From: CAIYOL01 sp964494805
GTDB lineage: Bacteria; Planctomycetota; Phycisphaerae; Sedimentisphaerales; Anaerobacaceae
Length of the DNA stretch: 64,000 nt
Reading direction: 5' to 3'
Assembly: GCA_964494805.1 (NCBI GenBank)
Contig: CAZBST010000011.1
Span: 15,998 to 79,997, forward strand
In this document: positions 16,462 through 26,400 of the stretch, piece by piece
How the letters are laid out: each line of letters opens with the position of its first letter
Numbering within the stretch: the first letter of the stretch is position 1
The notes under the pieces: generated by a model
Seen by the model: the letters and a program-made list of their open reading frames with translations, nothing else
Database searches by the model: none
What the model was told of the DNA's origin: nothing
Program-made: the position numbers and the translations under genes

Positions 16462-18698
16462 CTGTGTTTTTCTTTGCGTTTTGCCTTTCTGGCCACAGTG
16501 GGATACCCCACGTGGTATCTTAATTTTTTTGTTCTCCTGTCTTTCTTTTTTTCTACGGCAGATGTTACCAGCGGCTTGACAGGAACCAGATTTAACTGCC
16601 GGGCAGGGACATTCACTGAAACAATTCGCACTTTAAGGGCCTGTCCCATACGGATGGTATATCCTGACCGTTGCCCGACAGTGCATTGAGCCTTTTGGTT
16701 GAGCTTCCAGGTGTCACCCCCCAAATCACCCATCATAATAAGGCCTTCTATGCCGAACTTTTGCGACTGCAAGAACACGCCAAAGTTTGTCAGACCCGTT
16801 ACTACGCAGTTAAGTTCCTCACCGGTGCGTTTGCTTAACATTTGTAATATCAAAACGGTTTTCAACTCGTTCTCTGCATCGTCTGCTCGCTGTTCGGTAA
16901 AGGTAAGGTGCTTTCCAATCTCGGTCAAATCCAGTCCCGCTGAGATACTTTTAGCCGCATCGAGACGATTTTGCAGATAAAACTCCAGAACGCGATGCAC
17001 AAGTAAATCCGCATATCGCCGTATCGGGCTGGTGAAATGACAATAATGGGTTGAGGCTAATGCAAAATGCCCGATATGCAATGGTGCATACTGGGCCTTC
17101 TCGAAACTTCGCAGGACCGCTAAATTCACCGCAAATGAGCAATCTGTCCCCTTGACCGCAGCTAATAGTTCTTGTATGGCGGCCCGGTCCGGTACCCGCG
17201 GCACACTAACTCCGAACGCTCTGACAAGCTGCGATAAGTTTTTCATTCCCAGAGCGTCCGGCTCAGGATGAATCCGCCGCATAAACGGAACATTTAATCT
17301 ATCAAGCAGTGACGCAACCGCCTCATTGGCCTCGACCATAAACATCTCTATAATCGTGTGCGGATAGCTTGTCTCGGCTGGGTGAGCATCGACAACTCTT
17401 CCGCTTTTATCCATCACCAACTCCGTCTCCGGCAAATCTAAATGTATCATCCCGTTTTTCTCCCGTCGCTTCTCAATCGCTCGGCTGAGCATCTCCATAC
17501 TTTTAAGCAGCTTAACTACTTCAGGTTTAATTCCCTTAGTGTGCCCCTTCAGAGTTTTGTCTGCTTGTTCATAGGTCAAACGCTGTGTCGAATTAATAAC
17601 GCTGTTTGCAAAACGTCGACTCAGAACGTTACCTTCTTGGTCGTAAGTTAAATATGCGCTTTTACAAAAGCGTTTCTGTCCCGGCTGGAGACTGCAGATG
17701 CCGTTGCTTAAAATCTCCGGCAGCATAGGAATGGTCCTGCCCGGCAGATACGCACTGTTTCCGCGATTTTTTGCCTCCGCATCTAATGGCGAATCAGCTA
17801 TTACAAAAAAACTTACATCGGCAATATGAACACCCAGCTCCCAGTTACCTTCGCAATTCTTTTCTAAGCTTATCGCATCGTCAAAATCCTTTGCGTCCGG
17901 CGGGTCAATCGTAATAATAACCTTATCTGTTATATTCTCTCTGGCACCGATATGTTCGGGATTAAATTCAACGACAGCCTCACGAGCCTGCTCAATACAG
18001 CCAGCATCAAATTCGCTCGGCAGGTGATATTGGTGGACTATCGACTTTATCTCACTTTCATATCGCCCCGCCCTGCCCAGCACTTCTATAATTACCCCGC
18101 GAGCTAAATACTTCTCCGTTGGCCACGTCAGTATTTCGACAACTACTTTGTCTTTTTCCCTCGCATTCTTCGCTGTAACGTCGTCAACACTTATTGGCTC
18201 GATAAATCCTTTCCCATCCGGCTCAAGCACCCATCCCTCGGGCCGTTTCACTAAGGTTCCAACAACCTTATTTTGTGCTCGTTCCAGAATCTCGACCACC
18301 CTGCCGCTGCACCGCATTTGTCCGGCGCGCTTACCTTCTTTAACAACCCTGGCTGCAACAATATCTCCGGTCATTGCCTCGGCCGTTGCGGCGGGCGGTA
18401 TAAATAAATCACCCTGCGAATTGGGCTCCAGCGGTGTTACAAAACCGAATCCTCTGGGGTTTGCCCTGAATGTCCCTATGATTTGGCCGGATAACGGCGG
18501 CAGCCTGACCAAATTGCCCGCGCCTATCATTACGTGGCCTGCCCGCCGCAGTTCTTCGAAAGCTGACTTAAACTCCGGATAATCTTCCGAGCTTACCCCC
18601 AGCGCCCTAGCTAACGGCGCAACTTTCAGCGGCGTGTAGTCCCGGTGCTTCAAAAATTTGATTATTCGTCTTTTGAAAATCTCAGGCATTTGGCCCAC
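16458..18698 (-). CDS. rnr: Ribonuclease R
   Basis: A 746-residue processive 3-prime to 5-prime exoribonuclease that can unwind structured RNA. Order of domains: a winged-helix start (FKRRIIKFLKHRDYTPLK), cold-shock domains (GQIIGTFRANPRGFGFVTP and VVGTLVKRPEGWVLEPDG), the RNB core with the metal-binding acidic cluster TIDPPDAKDFDDAISLE, HYCHFTSPIRRYADLLVHR, an S1 domain near 640-715 (GEELNCVVTGLTNFGVFLQ), and a basic tail. RNase II lacks the winged helix and tail, so RNase R is the better call. A second ATG three codons in (18689) is also possible. Confidence 0.93.
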   Translation of the reverse strand: MGQMPEIFKRRIIKFLKHRDYTPLKVAPLARALGVSSEDYPEFKSAFEELRRAGHVMIGAGNLVRLPPLSGQIIGTFRANPRGFGFVTPLEPNSQGDLFIPPAATAEAMTGDIVAARVVKEGKRAGQMRCSGRVVEILERAQNKVVGTLVKRPEGWVLEPDGKGFIEPISVDDVTAKNAREKDKVVVEILTWPTEKYLARGVIIEVLGRAGRYESEIKSIVHQYHLPSEFDAGCIEQAREAVVEFNPEHIGARENITDKVIITIDPPDAKDFDDAISLEKNCEGNWELGVHIADVSFFVIADSPLDAEAKNRGNSAYLPGRTIPMLPEILSNGICSLQPGQKRFCKSAYLTYDQEGNVLSRRFANSVINSTQRLTYEQADKTLKGHTKGIKPEVVKLLKSMEMLSRAIEKRREKNGMIHLDLPETELVMDKSGRVVDAHPAETSYPHTIIEMFMVEANEAVASLLDRLNVPFMRRIHPEPDALGMKNLSQLVRAFGVSVPRVPDRAAIQELLAAVKGTDCSFAVNLAVLRSFEKAQYAPLHIGHFALASTHYCHFTSPIRRYADLLVHRVLEFYLQNRLDAAKSISAGLDLTEIGKHLTFTEQRADDAENELKTVLILQMLSKRTGEELNCVVTGLTNFGVFLQSQKFGIEGLIMMGDLGGDTWKLNQKAQCTVGQRSGYTIRMGQALKVRIVSVNVPARQLNLVPVKPLVTSAVEKKKDRRTKKLRYHVGYPTVARKAKRKEKHR

Positions 18699-18700
18699 TT

Positions 18701-18741
18701 ATAAAAAATCGCCCAATCAATTTTAATATCGACCGGGCGAT
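18701..18741 (-). terminator. Rho-independent terminator after rpsT
   Basis: On the minus strand ATCGCCC (18741-18735) pairs with GGGCGAT (18714-18708), followed at once by TTTTTTAT. It lies between the rpsT stop and the RNase R start, so the two genes are probably separate transcripts. Confidence 0.75.
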
Positions 18742-18798
18742 ATGTTCATCTGAAATCAAACCAGAAATCCTGCTGTGTATTGTGCTTGTAATCCGGTG

Positions 18799-19074
18799 TT
18801 ATCCAACTTTTGCCTTAAGAGCGTTAAGTCGCTTGGCGAGGCGGGACTTCTTTCGTGCAGCGGTTCTTTTGTGCATTGTGCTTGTAGCTGCGGCCTTGTC
18901 TAATTTCTTGACAGCAAGCCGGTATTGTTCGCTCGCGGCCTTTGCATCATCGCTGGCCAGAGCAGACTCAAAATGCTTAATTTGCGTCTTTATTCGGCTT
19001 TTACGCGAGCGATTAATCATCTTTCTTTTAGCGTTTTGTCTCACTCTTTTTTTCGCTGATAACGAATGTGCCAC
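18799..19074 (-). CDS. rpsT: 30S ribosomal protein S20
   Basis: A 91-residue basic protein binding 16S rRNA in the small subunit. It has the typical opening MAHSLSAKKRVRQNAKR, then NRSRKSRIKTQIK and the end TMHKRTAARKKSRLAKRLN. The start is GTG with AGGAG upstream (seen in plus-strand form as CTCCT at 19081-19085). S20 is often a monocistronic, self-regulated gene with a non-ATG start, which fits the terminator just downstream. Confidence 0.95.
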   Translation of the reverse strand: MAHSLSAKKRVRQNAKRKMINRSRKSRIKTQIKHFESALASDDAKAASEQYRLAVKKLDKAAATSTMHKRTAARKKSRLAKRLNALKAKVG

Positions 19075-19119
19075 TGTAATCTCCTGAAAATCACCGTCAC
19101 TTTATTTACAAATATCCGT

Positions 19120-21174
19120 TCACTGAGATGTTGGCTCCGTCTTCTCACCTCTCAGTTTATCTATTTGCTGGCGAATATCTTTGTATGCAAAATCAAGCTG
19201 GGCAATTTTGCGATAAATCTCCAAAGCTTTCTCAGTATTACCCTGTTCATGGTAAGAACGGGCAAGATTATACCGCAATTCCTTGGCGATGTTATCATCT
19301 TTTATCTCGTAGGTATCTATCGCCCGCGTAAAAACGTCGATTGCATCTGTAAACCAGCCCTTCATAAAAAAACAAAGGCCTATTTTATCCATTGCTGAAA
19401 TCTTGTGTCTCGGGTCTCGCTGGGCCTCCTGGAACAAAGGTATCGCCTCGTCATATTTTTTATAACGGACCAACCGAACGCCATATTCGTACTTGGCCCG
19501 AAGGTCGGTTGGATAATTTTCTACACAGAGACGGTAATGTTCCAGTTCGGTGTCATTTAGCTGCGCCGACAATTCTGTTGCCTTTGACCTAATTTGCGCA
19601 TCTCCGCCTTTGATCGCAAGAGCGGTTTCCGCCTCTTTTATCTTGCGTTTGAGTTGTCTTATCCTTAACTGGCCTGCTCGTTGCTTAAAGCTGAAATCAC
19701 TCGTTTGTTTATATGTATCTTCCAGCAATTTTACTGCCTCGTTCTCAGCTTCGTCGTTTTGCAAATCTGATAAAGCCTCCGCCAGACTAAATATGTTCTT
19801 AGGCAGATTTGGGTCCTGTGCCATAGCTTTCCTGGCTTCTTCAACCGCCGAGATACGGTAATCCTTTGTCTTGATAATACTCTCTTGGGCTTGAAGTTTT
19901 TCCTGACTTTCGCGGTCCTTTATGGCTTTTCTGAAATCCCCCTCCTGGTCATATTTGCCACTGGCAACAGTCAGTTCCGCCGAGAGACGTTGATATTCAT
20001 CCGCCAGGTCTTTGTCTTCAGGTTTAACTCTACATGCTCGTTGGCTTGCTACTACCGCCTTATCGAGTTCTCCGAGGGCTTCGTAAGAATCCTTTAACAG
20101 CACGTATGTGTGTACAGATGGTTTTGGGGCAGCATTATTTGCCTGGAACACAAAATTAGCAATCCAGCCCGCTGTTTTCTTATACCCCCCTGCCACCGCT
20201 GCTTTCAGCATCGCCTCGGCATACGGCAAATGGTCGGGCCCCTTGGCGAAAAGATATTCGGCGTTAAGCATCTGCTCGAGGGCCGTTTTACCTCCCCGAC
20301 GCTTTACTCTTTCCATCATCGAGGGCTTTCTGCCACCTTTTCCCTGCCGTCGAAGCGCCATCTCACAAAGCGGTATATGACCCTCGGCAAGTGCATCGGG
20401 AGCACAACGTAAACCCTCGAGGTACATATCGATAGCATAGTCAAAATTATCCACTTCCGCTGACTTTTTAGCTACTTCGAAAAAGGCCCTGGCCTTAGCC
20501 AATAACTTGTCATCGTTTCCTTCTGGTACGTCTTCTGACTGATTTGCCTTGCCTGTTTCATTGTGCTCCGGCGCCTTCACAACGTCTCCTTCGCCACTTT
20601 TGCCTTTGCTGATAGTCATCCTTGCTGAGAGCTTCTTTAATTCCTTTACCAAATCCTTGTCCCCGGGTTTAAGCTTGATGGCGTTTCGGCACGCCGCGAC
20701 CGCCCTGTCTACTTGATCAATCGCTGCGTACGAATCTTTTAACAAAAGATATATTGATACGGATGGTTTTTTGGCATTATTATTTGCCAGAAACACCAAA
20801 TCGGCAATCCATTTAGCCGTTTCCCTGTAACCGCCTGCTATCGCAGCTTTTAGTATCGCCTCAGCGTATGGCAAATGGCCAGGGTTCTTGGCAAGCAGGT
20901 ATTCGGCTCCCAGCATTTGCTCAAGGGCTGTTTCACCTCTAAGTCGTTCCGCTACTTCTGCCGCAGATGGTTTTGCACCCCCCTTTTTCTCGCGATAAAG
21001 TGCCAATTCACGAAGCCTTATATGGCCGTCCTCCACTGCATCCGGCACCCAGCGAAGACCCTCGATATACATATCGATAGCGTAATCAAATTCGTTTCGC
21101 TCAGATGCTGCCCAGGCCCTTTCAAAAAAATCCTTGGCCTTTGCCAATACCTGACTAATATCTTTTTCCGGCAT
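19120..21174 (-). CDS. TPR protein with a large internal duplication
   Basis: A protein of about 684 residues (from the ATG at 21174; a GTG at 21204 would add ten). Two copies of a roughly 190-residue unit lie one after the other. Each copy contains FDYAIDMYxEGLRxxPDA, then KTALEQMLxAEYLxAKxPxH or its close match, then LPYAEAxLKAAxAGGYxxTA, then KPSVxxYxLLKDSY. A low-complexity linker joins them. The last third has ordinary TPR helices: YKKYDEAIPLFQEAQRDP and ARSYHEQGNTEKALEIYRK. No signal peptide is evident, so it probably works in the cytoplasm as a scaffold. Its partner is unknown. It diverges from glyA across 200 bases. Confidence 0.8.
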   Translation of the reverse strand: MPEKDISQVLAKAKDFFERAWAASERNEFDYAIDMYIEGLRWVPDAVEDGHIRLRELALYREKKGGAKPSAAEVAERLRGETALEQMLGAEYLLAKNPGHLPYAEAILKAAIAGGYRETAKWIADLVFLANNNAKKPSVSIYLLLKDSYAAIDQVDRAVAACRNAIKLKPGDKDLVKELKKLSARMTISKGKSGEGDVVKAPEHNETGKANQSEDVPEGNDDKLLAKARAFFEVAKKSAEVDNFDYAIDMYLEGLRCAPDALAEGHIPLCEMALRRQGKGGRKPSMMERVKRRGGKTALEQMLNAEYLFAKGPDHLPYAEAMLKAAVAGGYKKTAGWIANFVFQANNAAPKPSVHTYVLLKDSYEALGELDKAVVASQRACRVKPEDKDLADEYQRLSAELTVASGKYDQEGDFRKAIKDRESQEKLQAQESIIKTKDYRISAVEEARKAMAQDPNLPKNIFSLAEALSDLQNDEAENEAVKLLEDTYKQTSDFSFKQRAGQLRIRQLKRKIKEAETALAIKGGDAQIRSKATELSAQLNDTELEHYRLCVENYPTDLRAKYEYGVRLVRYKKYDEAIPLFQEAQRDPRHKISAMDKIGLCFFMKGWFTDAIDVFTRAIDTYEIKDDNIAKELRYNLARSYHEQGNTEKALEIYRKIAQLDFAYKDIRQQIDKLRGEKTEPTSQ

Positions 21175-21261
21175 AAGTTTTAACCGATTACCTTTTCCTG
21201 ACACGTTTTTAAAGCATTTATACTAACTTTCGGCTCAAATTTGTCAACAAATAATAAATAC

Positions 21262-21290
21262 TTGTATAAAAACTAAGGTTATGCTATAAG
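21262..21290 (+). promoter_or_regulatory. Sigma-70-like promoter of glyA
   Basis: TTGTAT at 21262-21267 and TATAAG at 21285-21290, spacer 17 bases. The leader that follows contains an imperfect inverted repeat CCATTTTGCA/TGCATAAAATGG near 21300-21326 of unknown role. No glycine riboswitch was recognised. Confidence 0.5.
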
Positions 21291-21376
21291 AAACCCATTC
21301 CATTTTGCAATATGCATAAAATGGGAACTTGGACTCCAAAACAACCTGAATAAAAATGCTCTTAAGGAGAAACTAA

Positions 21377-22687
21377 ATGTCAACAGCTCTTGAACGGTAC
21401 GACCCTCAGATTTATGAGCTTATCAGACAGGAAAAGGCACGCCAGAGCGCCTGTATCCGCCTTATCCCATCCGAAAACTATGTCTCCAGAGCCGTTATGG
21501 AAGCCAGCGGAAGCTGTCTTACAAATAAATACTCCGAAGGTTATCCCGGCAAACGATACTACGAAGGCCAGCAGGTAACCGACCTTATCGAAACTGTGGC
21601 CCGGGAACGTGCAAAAAAAATATTCAAAGCCGACCACGCAAACGTCCAGTCATACTCCGGCTCTGTGGCCAATCTCGCTGCTTATCTTGCCTTAATCAAC
21701 CCGGGAGATACCATTATGGGGCTGTCTCTGCCGCACGGCGGACATCTCACACACGGCTGGAAGGTCTCCGTCTCAAGCAGGATTTTTAACTCCGTCAGAT
21801 ACACCGTTGACGCCAATACCGGCCGGCTCGACTACAATCAGATTGAAGACCTCGCTAAAAAATACAAACCCAGAATTATCATCTCCGGAGCAACCGCTTA
21901 TCCCAGAGAAATCGATTTTGAAATATTCGGCCAAATCGCAAAAAAAGTAGGTGCCTACCACGTCAGCGATATTGCGCACATCGCAGGCCTTGTCGTGGCG
22001 GGTATACACAAAAGCCCGGTCCCTTATGCCGACATCGTGTCTACGACAACACATAAAACCTTGCGAGGCCCTCGTGGCGGAATGTTGCTCTGCAAAGCTG
22101 AATACGCTGATAAAGTCGACAAATCCGTTTTCCCAGGCCTCCAGGGCGGTCCTCATATGCACACCCTCACCGCCGTCGCCGTTGCGTTAGCCGAGGCTGA
22201 TACGCCCGAGTTTATCGCCTATGCAAAGCAGATTGTCAAAAATGCTAAGGCCCTTGCTGAAAAGCTCCTCGAATATGGCTTTAACCTCTCATCCGGCGGA
22301 ACTGACAATCATTTAATCCTTATCGATTTGCGAAATAAAAAAGTCCTAGGCAAAAAGCTGGCAAAAGCCCTCGACAGGGCAAAAATTGCAACCAATTATA
22401 ACACTACTCCTTTAGACCCCGCCCATCCGGCTAACCCTACCGGCTTGCGTATCGGTACGCCGGCCATTACCACTCGCGGAATGAAGGAAGCGCAGGCTCA
22501 GCAAATCGCCGGCTTTATAAACAAAATCGTAGATAACATCGATAATGAATCCGTCATTGAAGAGGTTGGAAAAGAAGTTTTGCTTTTGTCCTCGCAATTT
22601 CCTGTGCCCGAGCACTTTATTATTCCGAATAGAGATAATCCGGGTATACTGCAGCCCATAGATACTATGACACCCTGGCTGTTCTAA
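21377..22687 (+). CDS. glyA: Serine hydroxymethyltransferase
   Basis: PLP enzyme that converts serine and tetrahydrofolate to glycine and methylene-tetrahydrofolate, the main one-carbon source. The 436-residue chain shows IRLIPSENYVSRAVMEASG, NKYSEGYPGKRYYEGQQ, the PLP lysine motif VSTTTHKTLRGPRGGMLL, and FPGLQGGPHMHT. The start has AAGGAG seven bases upstream. It is followed by a NUDIX gene after 16 bases, in one operon. Confidence 0.95.
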   Translation: MSTALERYDPQIYELIRQEKARQSACIRLIPSENYVSRAVMEASGSCLTNKYSEGYPGKRYYEGQQVTDLIETVARERAKKIFKADHANVQSYSGSVANLAAYLALINPGDTIMGLSLPHGGHLTHGWKVSVSSRIFNSVRYTVDANTGRLDYNQIEDLAKKYKPRIIISGATAYPREIDFEIFGQIAKKVGAYHVSDIAHIAGLVVAGIHKSPVPYADIVSTTTHKTLRGPRGGMLLCKAEYADKVDKSVFPGLQGGPHMHTLTAVAVALAEADTPEFIAYAKQIVKNAKALAEKLLEYGFNLSSGGTDNHLILIDLRNKKVLGKKLAKALDRAKIATNYNTTPLDPAHPANPTGLRIGTPAITTRGMKEAQAQQIAGFINKIVDNIDNESVIEEVGKEVLLLSSQFPVPEHFIIPNRDNPGILQPIDTMTPWLF

Positions 22688-22703
22688 GTTAAGGAGTAAC
22701 AGC

Positions 22704-23330
22704 GTGGCTTCAGAAGAGCAGGTTCTTGTCATCGAGCGAAAGGTTCTTGAGCAGGTTGGTTCATTCAATGGACTCGCATTTGATATTGACCGCTACCTCA
22801 GTAAAATCTTCGCCGCTGGCGTCCCCCGCTTTATACCTCGCTCAAAGGCGGAAAAGGACCCTTCTTATAAGCAGTTGATTCCCTATGTGATTATGACCTG
22901 CGACGGCAAATACCTCACCTACGTCCGAGGTAAACGTGCGGGCGAGGCCCGGCTTATCGCTAAGCGTTCTATTGGCATAGGTGGCCATATAAACCCCGGC
23001 GATGATATGCCTTTATTCAGCGATAACTTTTACGAAGCTTATCTTACTGCTGTTGAACGTGAAGTCGCCGAGGAAGTATCCGTAGATACCGCCCACACCG
23101 ACCGGATTGTCGCCCTGCTCAACGATGATTCTACCGAGGTCGGCAGCGTCCACCTCGGCGTCGTTCACTATTGGCTACTCGACGCCCCGAAAGTCAACAG
23201 GCGTGAGCAAATGATTACCCAGATGTCCTTTATGACGCCTGCCGAGTTATACCAAGTCAGCGATTCTATGGAAACTTGGTCGCAGTTATGCTTAGAAGGC
23301 CTTGGTGAAATGGCTAAAAGCTCTCTGTGA
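22704..23330 (+). CDS. NUDIX-family hydrolase-like protein
   Basis: A 208-residue protein with a GTG start and AAGGAG upstream. The NUDIX box is present with an insertion: GIGGHINPGDD, about ten extra residues, then the core VEREVAEEVSV with the metal-binding REVAEE. This enlarged box occurs in a group of uncharacterised phosphoesterase-like NUDIX proteins. NUDIX enzymes cut nucleoside-diphosphate-linked compounds; the substrate here is unknown. It is co-transcribed with glyA. Confidence 0.75.
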   Translation: MASEEQVLVIERKVLEQVGSFNGLAFDIDRYLSKIFAAGVPRFIPRSKAEKDPSYKQLIPYVIMTCDGKYLTYVRGKRAGEARLIAKRSIGIGGHINPGDDMPLFSDNFYEAYLTAVEREVAEEVSVDTAHTDRIVALLNDDSTEVGSVHLGVVHYWLLDAPKVNRREQMITQMSFMTPAELYQVSDSMETWSQLCLEGLGEMAKSSL

Positions 23331-23446
23331 AAACCGTCATTGCGAGCGAATTAGCCATTTAACTAATTAACCAATTCCCTAATTAACCAATTCCCTTTAG
23401 CTCATTCCACCAGTGACTATCGACCAACAGTCAGCGACTATTCCCC

Positions 23447-26400
23447 TCACGGCCACATATCCTCTTCAAGCCATTTATTCGCCACCACAGCAAAGTCCTT
23501 GAAGTTGACCACTCTTTGGCCCGGCGGCTCGCCCTCGTATAGCTCAGCGAATGACGGCACCGGAATATGCAGTTGGCCATCGAGAGGGGTCATATCAGCA
23601 ATGTATGCTACCTCATTGGGTTCCAAAGCATGGTTATAGATTCGGACTTCGTCCAAGTCGCCGTTAAAGGTCTGGTTGTCAGCGTCCCCGTTTCTGCCAG
23701 TGGTGTTGCCTATCGCCATACTCGCAACGCTATTGGGGCCAAATGTAAATGTCCCGGATGCCACTTCTCCGCCATTGATATAGAGCGTAGCAACGTTCAC
23801 GTCAACCGTGGCCGCAAGGTGCGTCCATTTACCGAGATAATTATCCATTGTGATGCCTCCGGAAGTAACATCGTTACTTCCGCGCAAGGCAAGCATACTA
23901 GTGGTGTAGGCAGGCCAGGCGGTGACTTCAAGTCCGAACATCAAGCCATTAACATCCCAGACGAGGTCTCTTTTACAAACCAGGCCCTGAGGCACGCCTG
24001 TCGGGCCGGCCCACCTGGCCCAGACGGCCAGAGTTAGGTCGCCTGTATTGGTGTCAGGCTCCCAGTTGCCAACGGGATTCCAGGTATTAATATCAACCCT
24101 GCTGCCCTCGATGAAGGGCACATGGATGGCAGCGCTGCCTATCCAGCCGGGTGTTATCCAGCTCACATCACCGACTAAAGTCCCGTTGTTGTCACCGGCA
24201 ACATCTTCAGTGTTAACGTCGACCCCCTCGTCCAGCGGGTAGTACGCAACTAAGTTGGCCTCGCCAGGATTCTGTGTAGCAACGACTTCATCTTCAACCA
24301 GCCAGTCGTCCACCAGTATCGAAAGCTCTCGATTGTCTACTTTGCAATCCCCGGAAGCAGGGTAACCGACCGGAGCAAAGTCTACTAAGACAAAATTGGG
24401 GTCACGCTCCGAAAGGACACATTTGCTCGCCCACAATTGAATATCCTCAATGTATATGGTACCATCAGTTGCAGCCGGGATCCCGTCACCGATGCCGATA
24501 ATAATTTTCGAAACATTGGCCAGATTTACGTCATTGTCGTCAACGAAGTCCTGCAGGTCAATAACCCACTCATGCCATTCTGGCTCCTTTATGTCGTTCA
24601 TATCGCCATCGTAATCCACTCTTCCAGTATGTGGGGAAACGTCTCCATCGACCAGTTTCACATACATCGGGTGGCTGGCGTCATTACCTGCCTGGCCGTA
24701 GAACCACAGCACCAATGCTTTAGCGCCCAGCTCAAGCCAGTTCATGTCGAATCCCAAGCCATTCGGCCGCGCAGTATTAACATCCGCTCTGACCTCAGAA
24801 TAGTATGGCTCATACGAAGCATTCCCAAACACATACCTCATCGACCAGTTATCCGGTCCCGATCCGTGATTCGGATCCGACGCAGGATAAACTTCCGCGG
24901 AGGTTAGGGGAGGATCCTGAGTCCAATAGTCCTTCCATACTTTCCTCAGATCCGCAGTGGTCATGGGCGGCCTATATTCATCAAAATTTTCCAAAACATG
25001 ATATGGAACTGTCGTAAAGCTCCACATATCGCCTGCCCATAGGTAGGGAGCGCAGGCATCGTTGACCTCATCGACAGCCCAGTAGTAAGTCTCGCCTACG
25101 CTGAGCGGACCGATAGGACCGTAGCACGGGTCAGTAGTGACAACACCATTAATTTGACAGCCGCCTCTCTCTTCTACTTTCTGCTCGTCGGCGTCTAAGT
25201 ATACCTTGTGCCCATTCACACTGGCTGCGTATAATCCAGGAATCCAGCTAAGAGTAAGTATCTTCTCCACGTCTATGGCGCCATTAGACGGATTCGGCCC
25301 CGAGGCAATTGGAGAACGCATTACCTCTCGTATCTCGGTCTGCGACAGCACACTGTCGTAAATTCGAACATCGTCTATTCCACCGTCCCAAAATCGTGCT
25401 AGATAACCGGGCCTAAGTACGCCTAATCCTATCCTCAAGGGCAGATCGAACCCTGAGCGAGGGTCGGTACTCGAGGTTACCGGCTCCCCGTCAATATATA
25501 TATACCTGTTGGTTGATGACCTTTGCACCGCTATGTGATGCCACTGATTGTCATTGTATCCGGCGGGGGTATAAATGCTCTCATTATACGTGCCAGTTTG
25601 TTGTACAGGAGAGCGGTGGATATAGCGAATCCTGCCGGGCGGGCTATCGTCTCCGCGGAGCTCCAGCAGAATGCCGTGGCCGTCGTTGATGCCAACGGCC
25701 GCGAATATGTCTCTGTTGGCTTCGAGGCCTTCGCCTTCAGACCTAAACCATAGCGTTACCGTGTATACATCAGGAAGTTCGATGTTGCCGCCATCGATGT
25801 AGTTGGCGTCTGTGTAGTCGCCATCACCGTCAAAATCCAGATAGCCGCTTCCGCCGTGTGGACTGCCGCTGGTTCTCCACACCGGGTTGCCGTAGATGGT
25901 GGCGTGATAATTATTGCCGCTCGAATCTTGTGCAATACTGCCGGAACCATCATCTAACTTCCACCAGGCAATGGGCTGACCGACGATAAATGTATTAAAG
26001 CTCCAGACCTCACTTTTCCAGTAAGAGTTAGGCGGTGGAGTAGTATTGACCTCATCGACGCGCCAGTAGTATGTTTTGCCTACTTCGATGGTAGGGTCAA
26101 AGGTGTTGGCATCCTGGTTTTCGCTGACGAGCACGCCCCTTGGATCCGTTCTGTTGGCATCGTTAACATCGTTAAAATTGGTGCCCAAATATACGTCCCG
26201 CTTTTCAGAAAGTCCGCCCTTTCTCCATTTAAGTATCGTATCTACAGGCACGCCCTCTGCACCATCAACCGGCTGCGGACGGTGTGCATAATTTGTCTCG
26301 ACGAAAGTGCCTTTCGGCTCCACCATCAAGGCGTTGACAAAAGCAAAAGGCTGACCGTCCGGACTGTCTGGGTTCCTGGTGTTTGTCAGCATAATTCTAC

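Noticed and set aside
21300..21326. Possible riboswitch in the glyA leader
   Set aside because: Only one imperfect inverted repeat; no glycine or other known riboswitch core was recognised.
23340..23446. Short direct repeats AATTAACCAATTCCCT and CAGYGACTAT as a CRISPR-like or terminator element
   Set aside because: Only two units each, no spacer structure and no stem with a T run; likely simple repeats.
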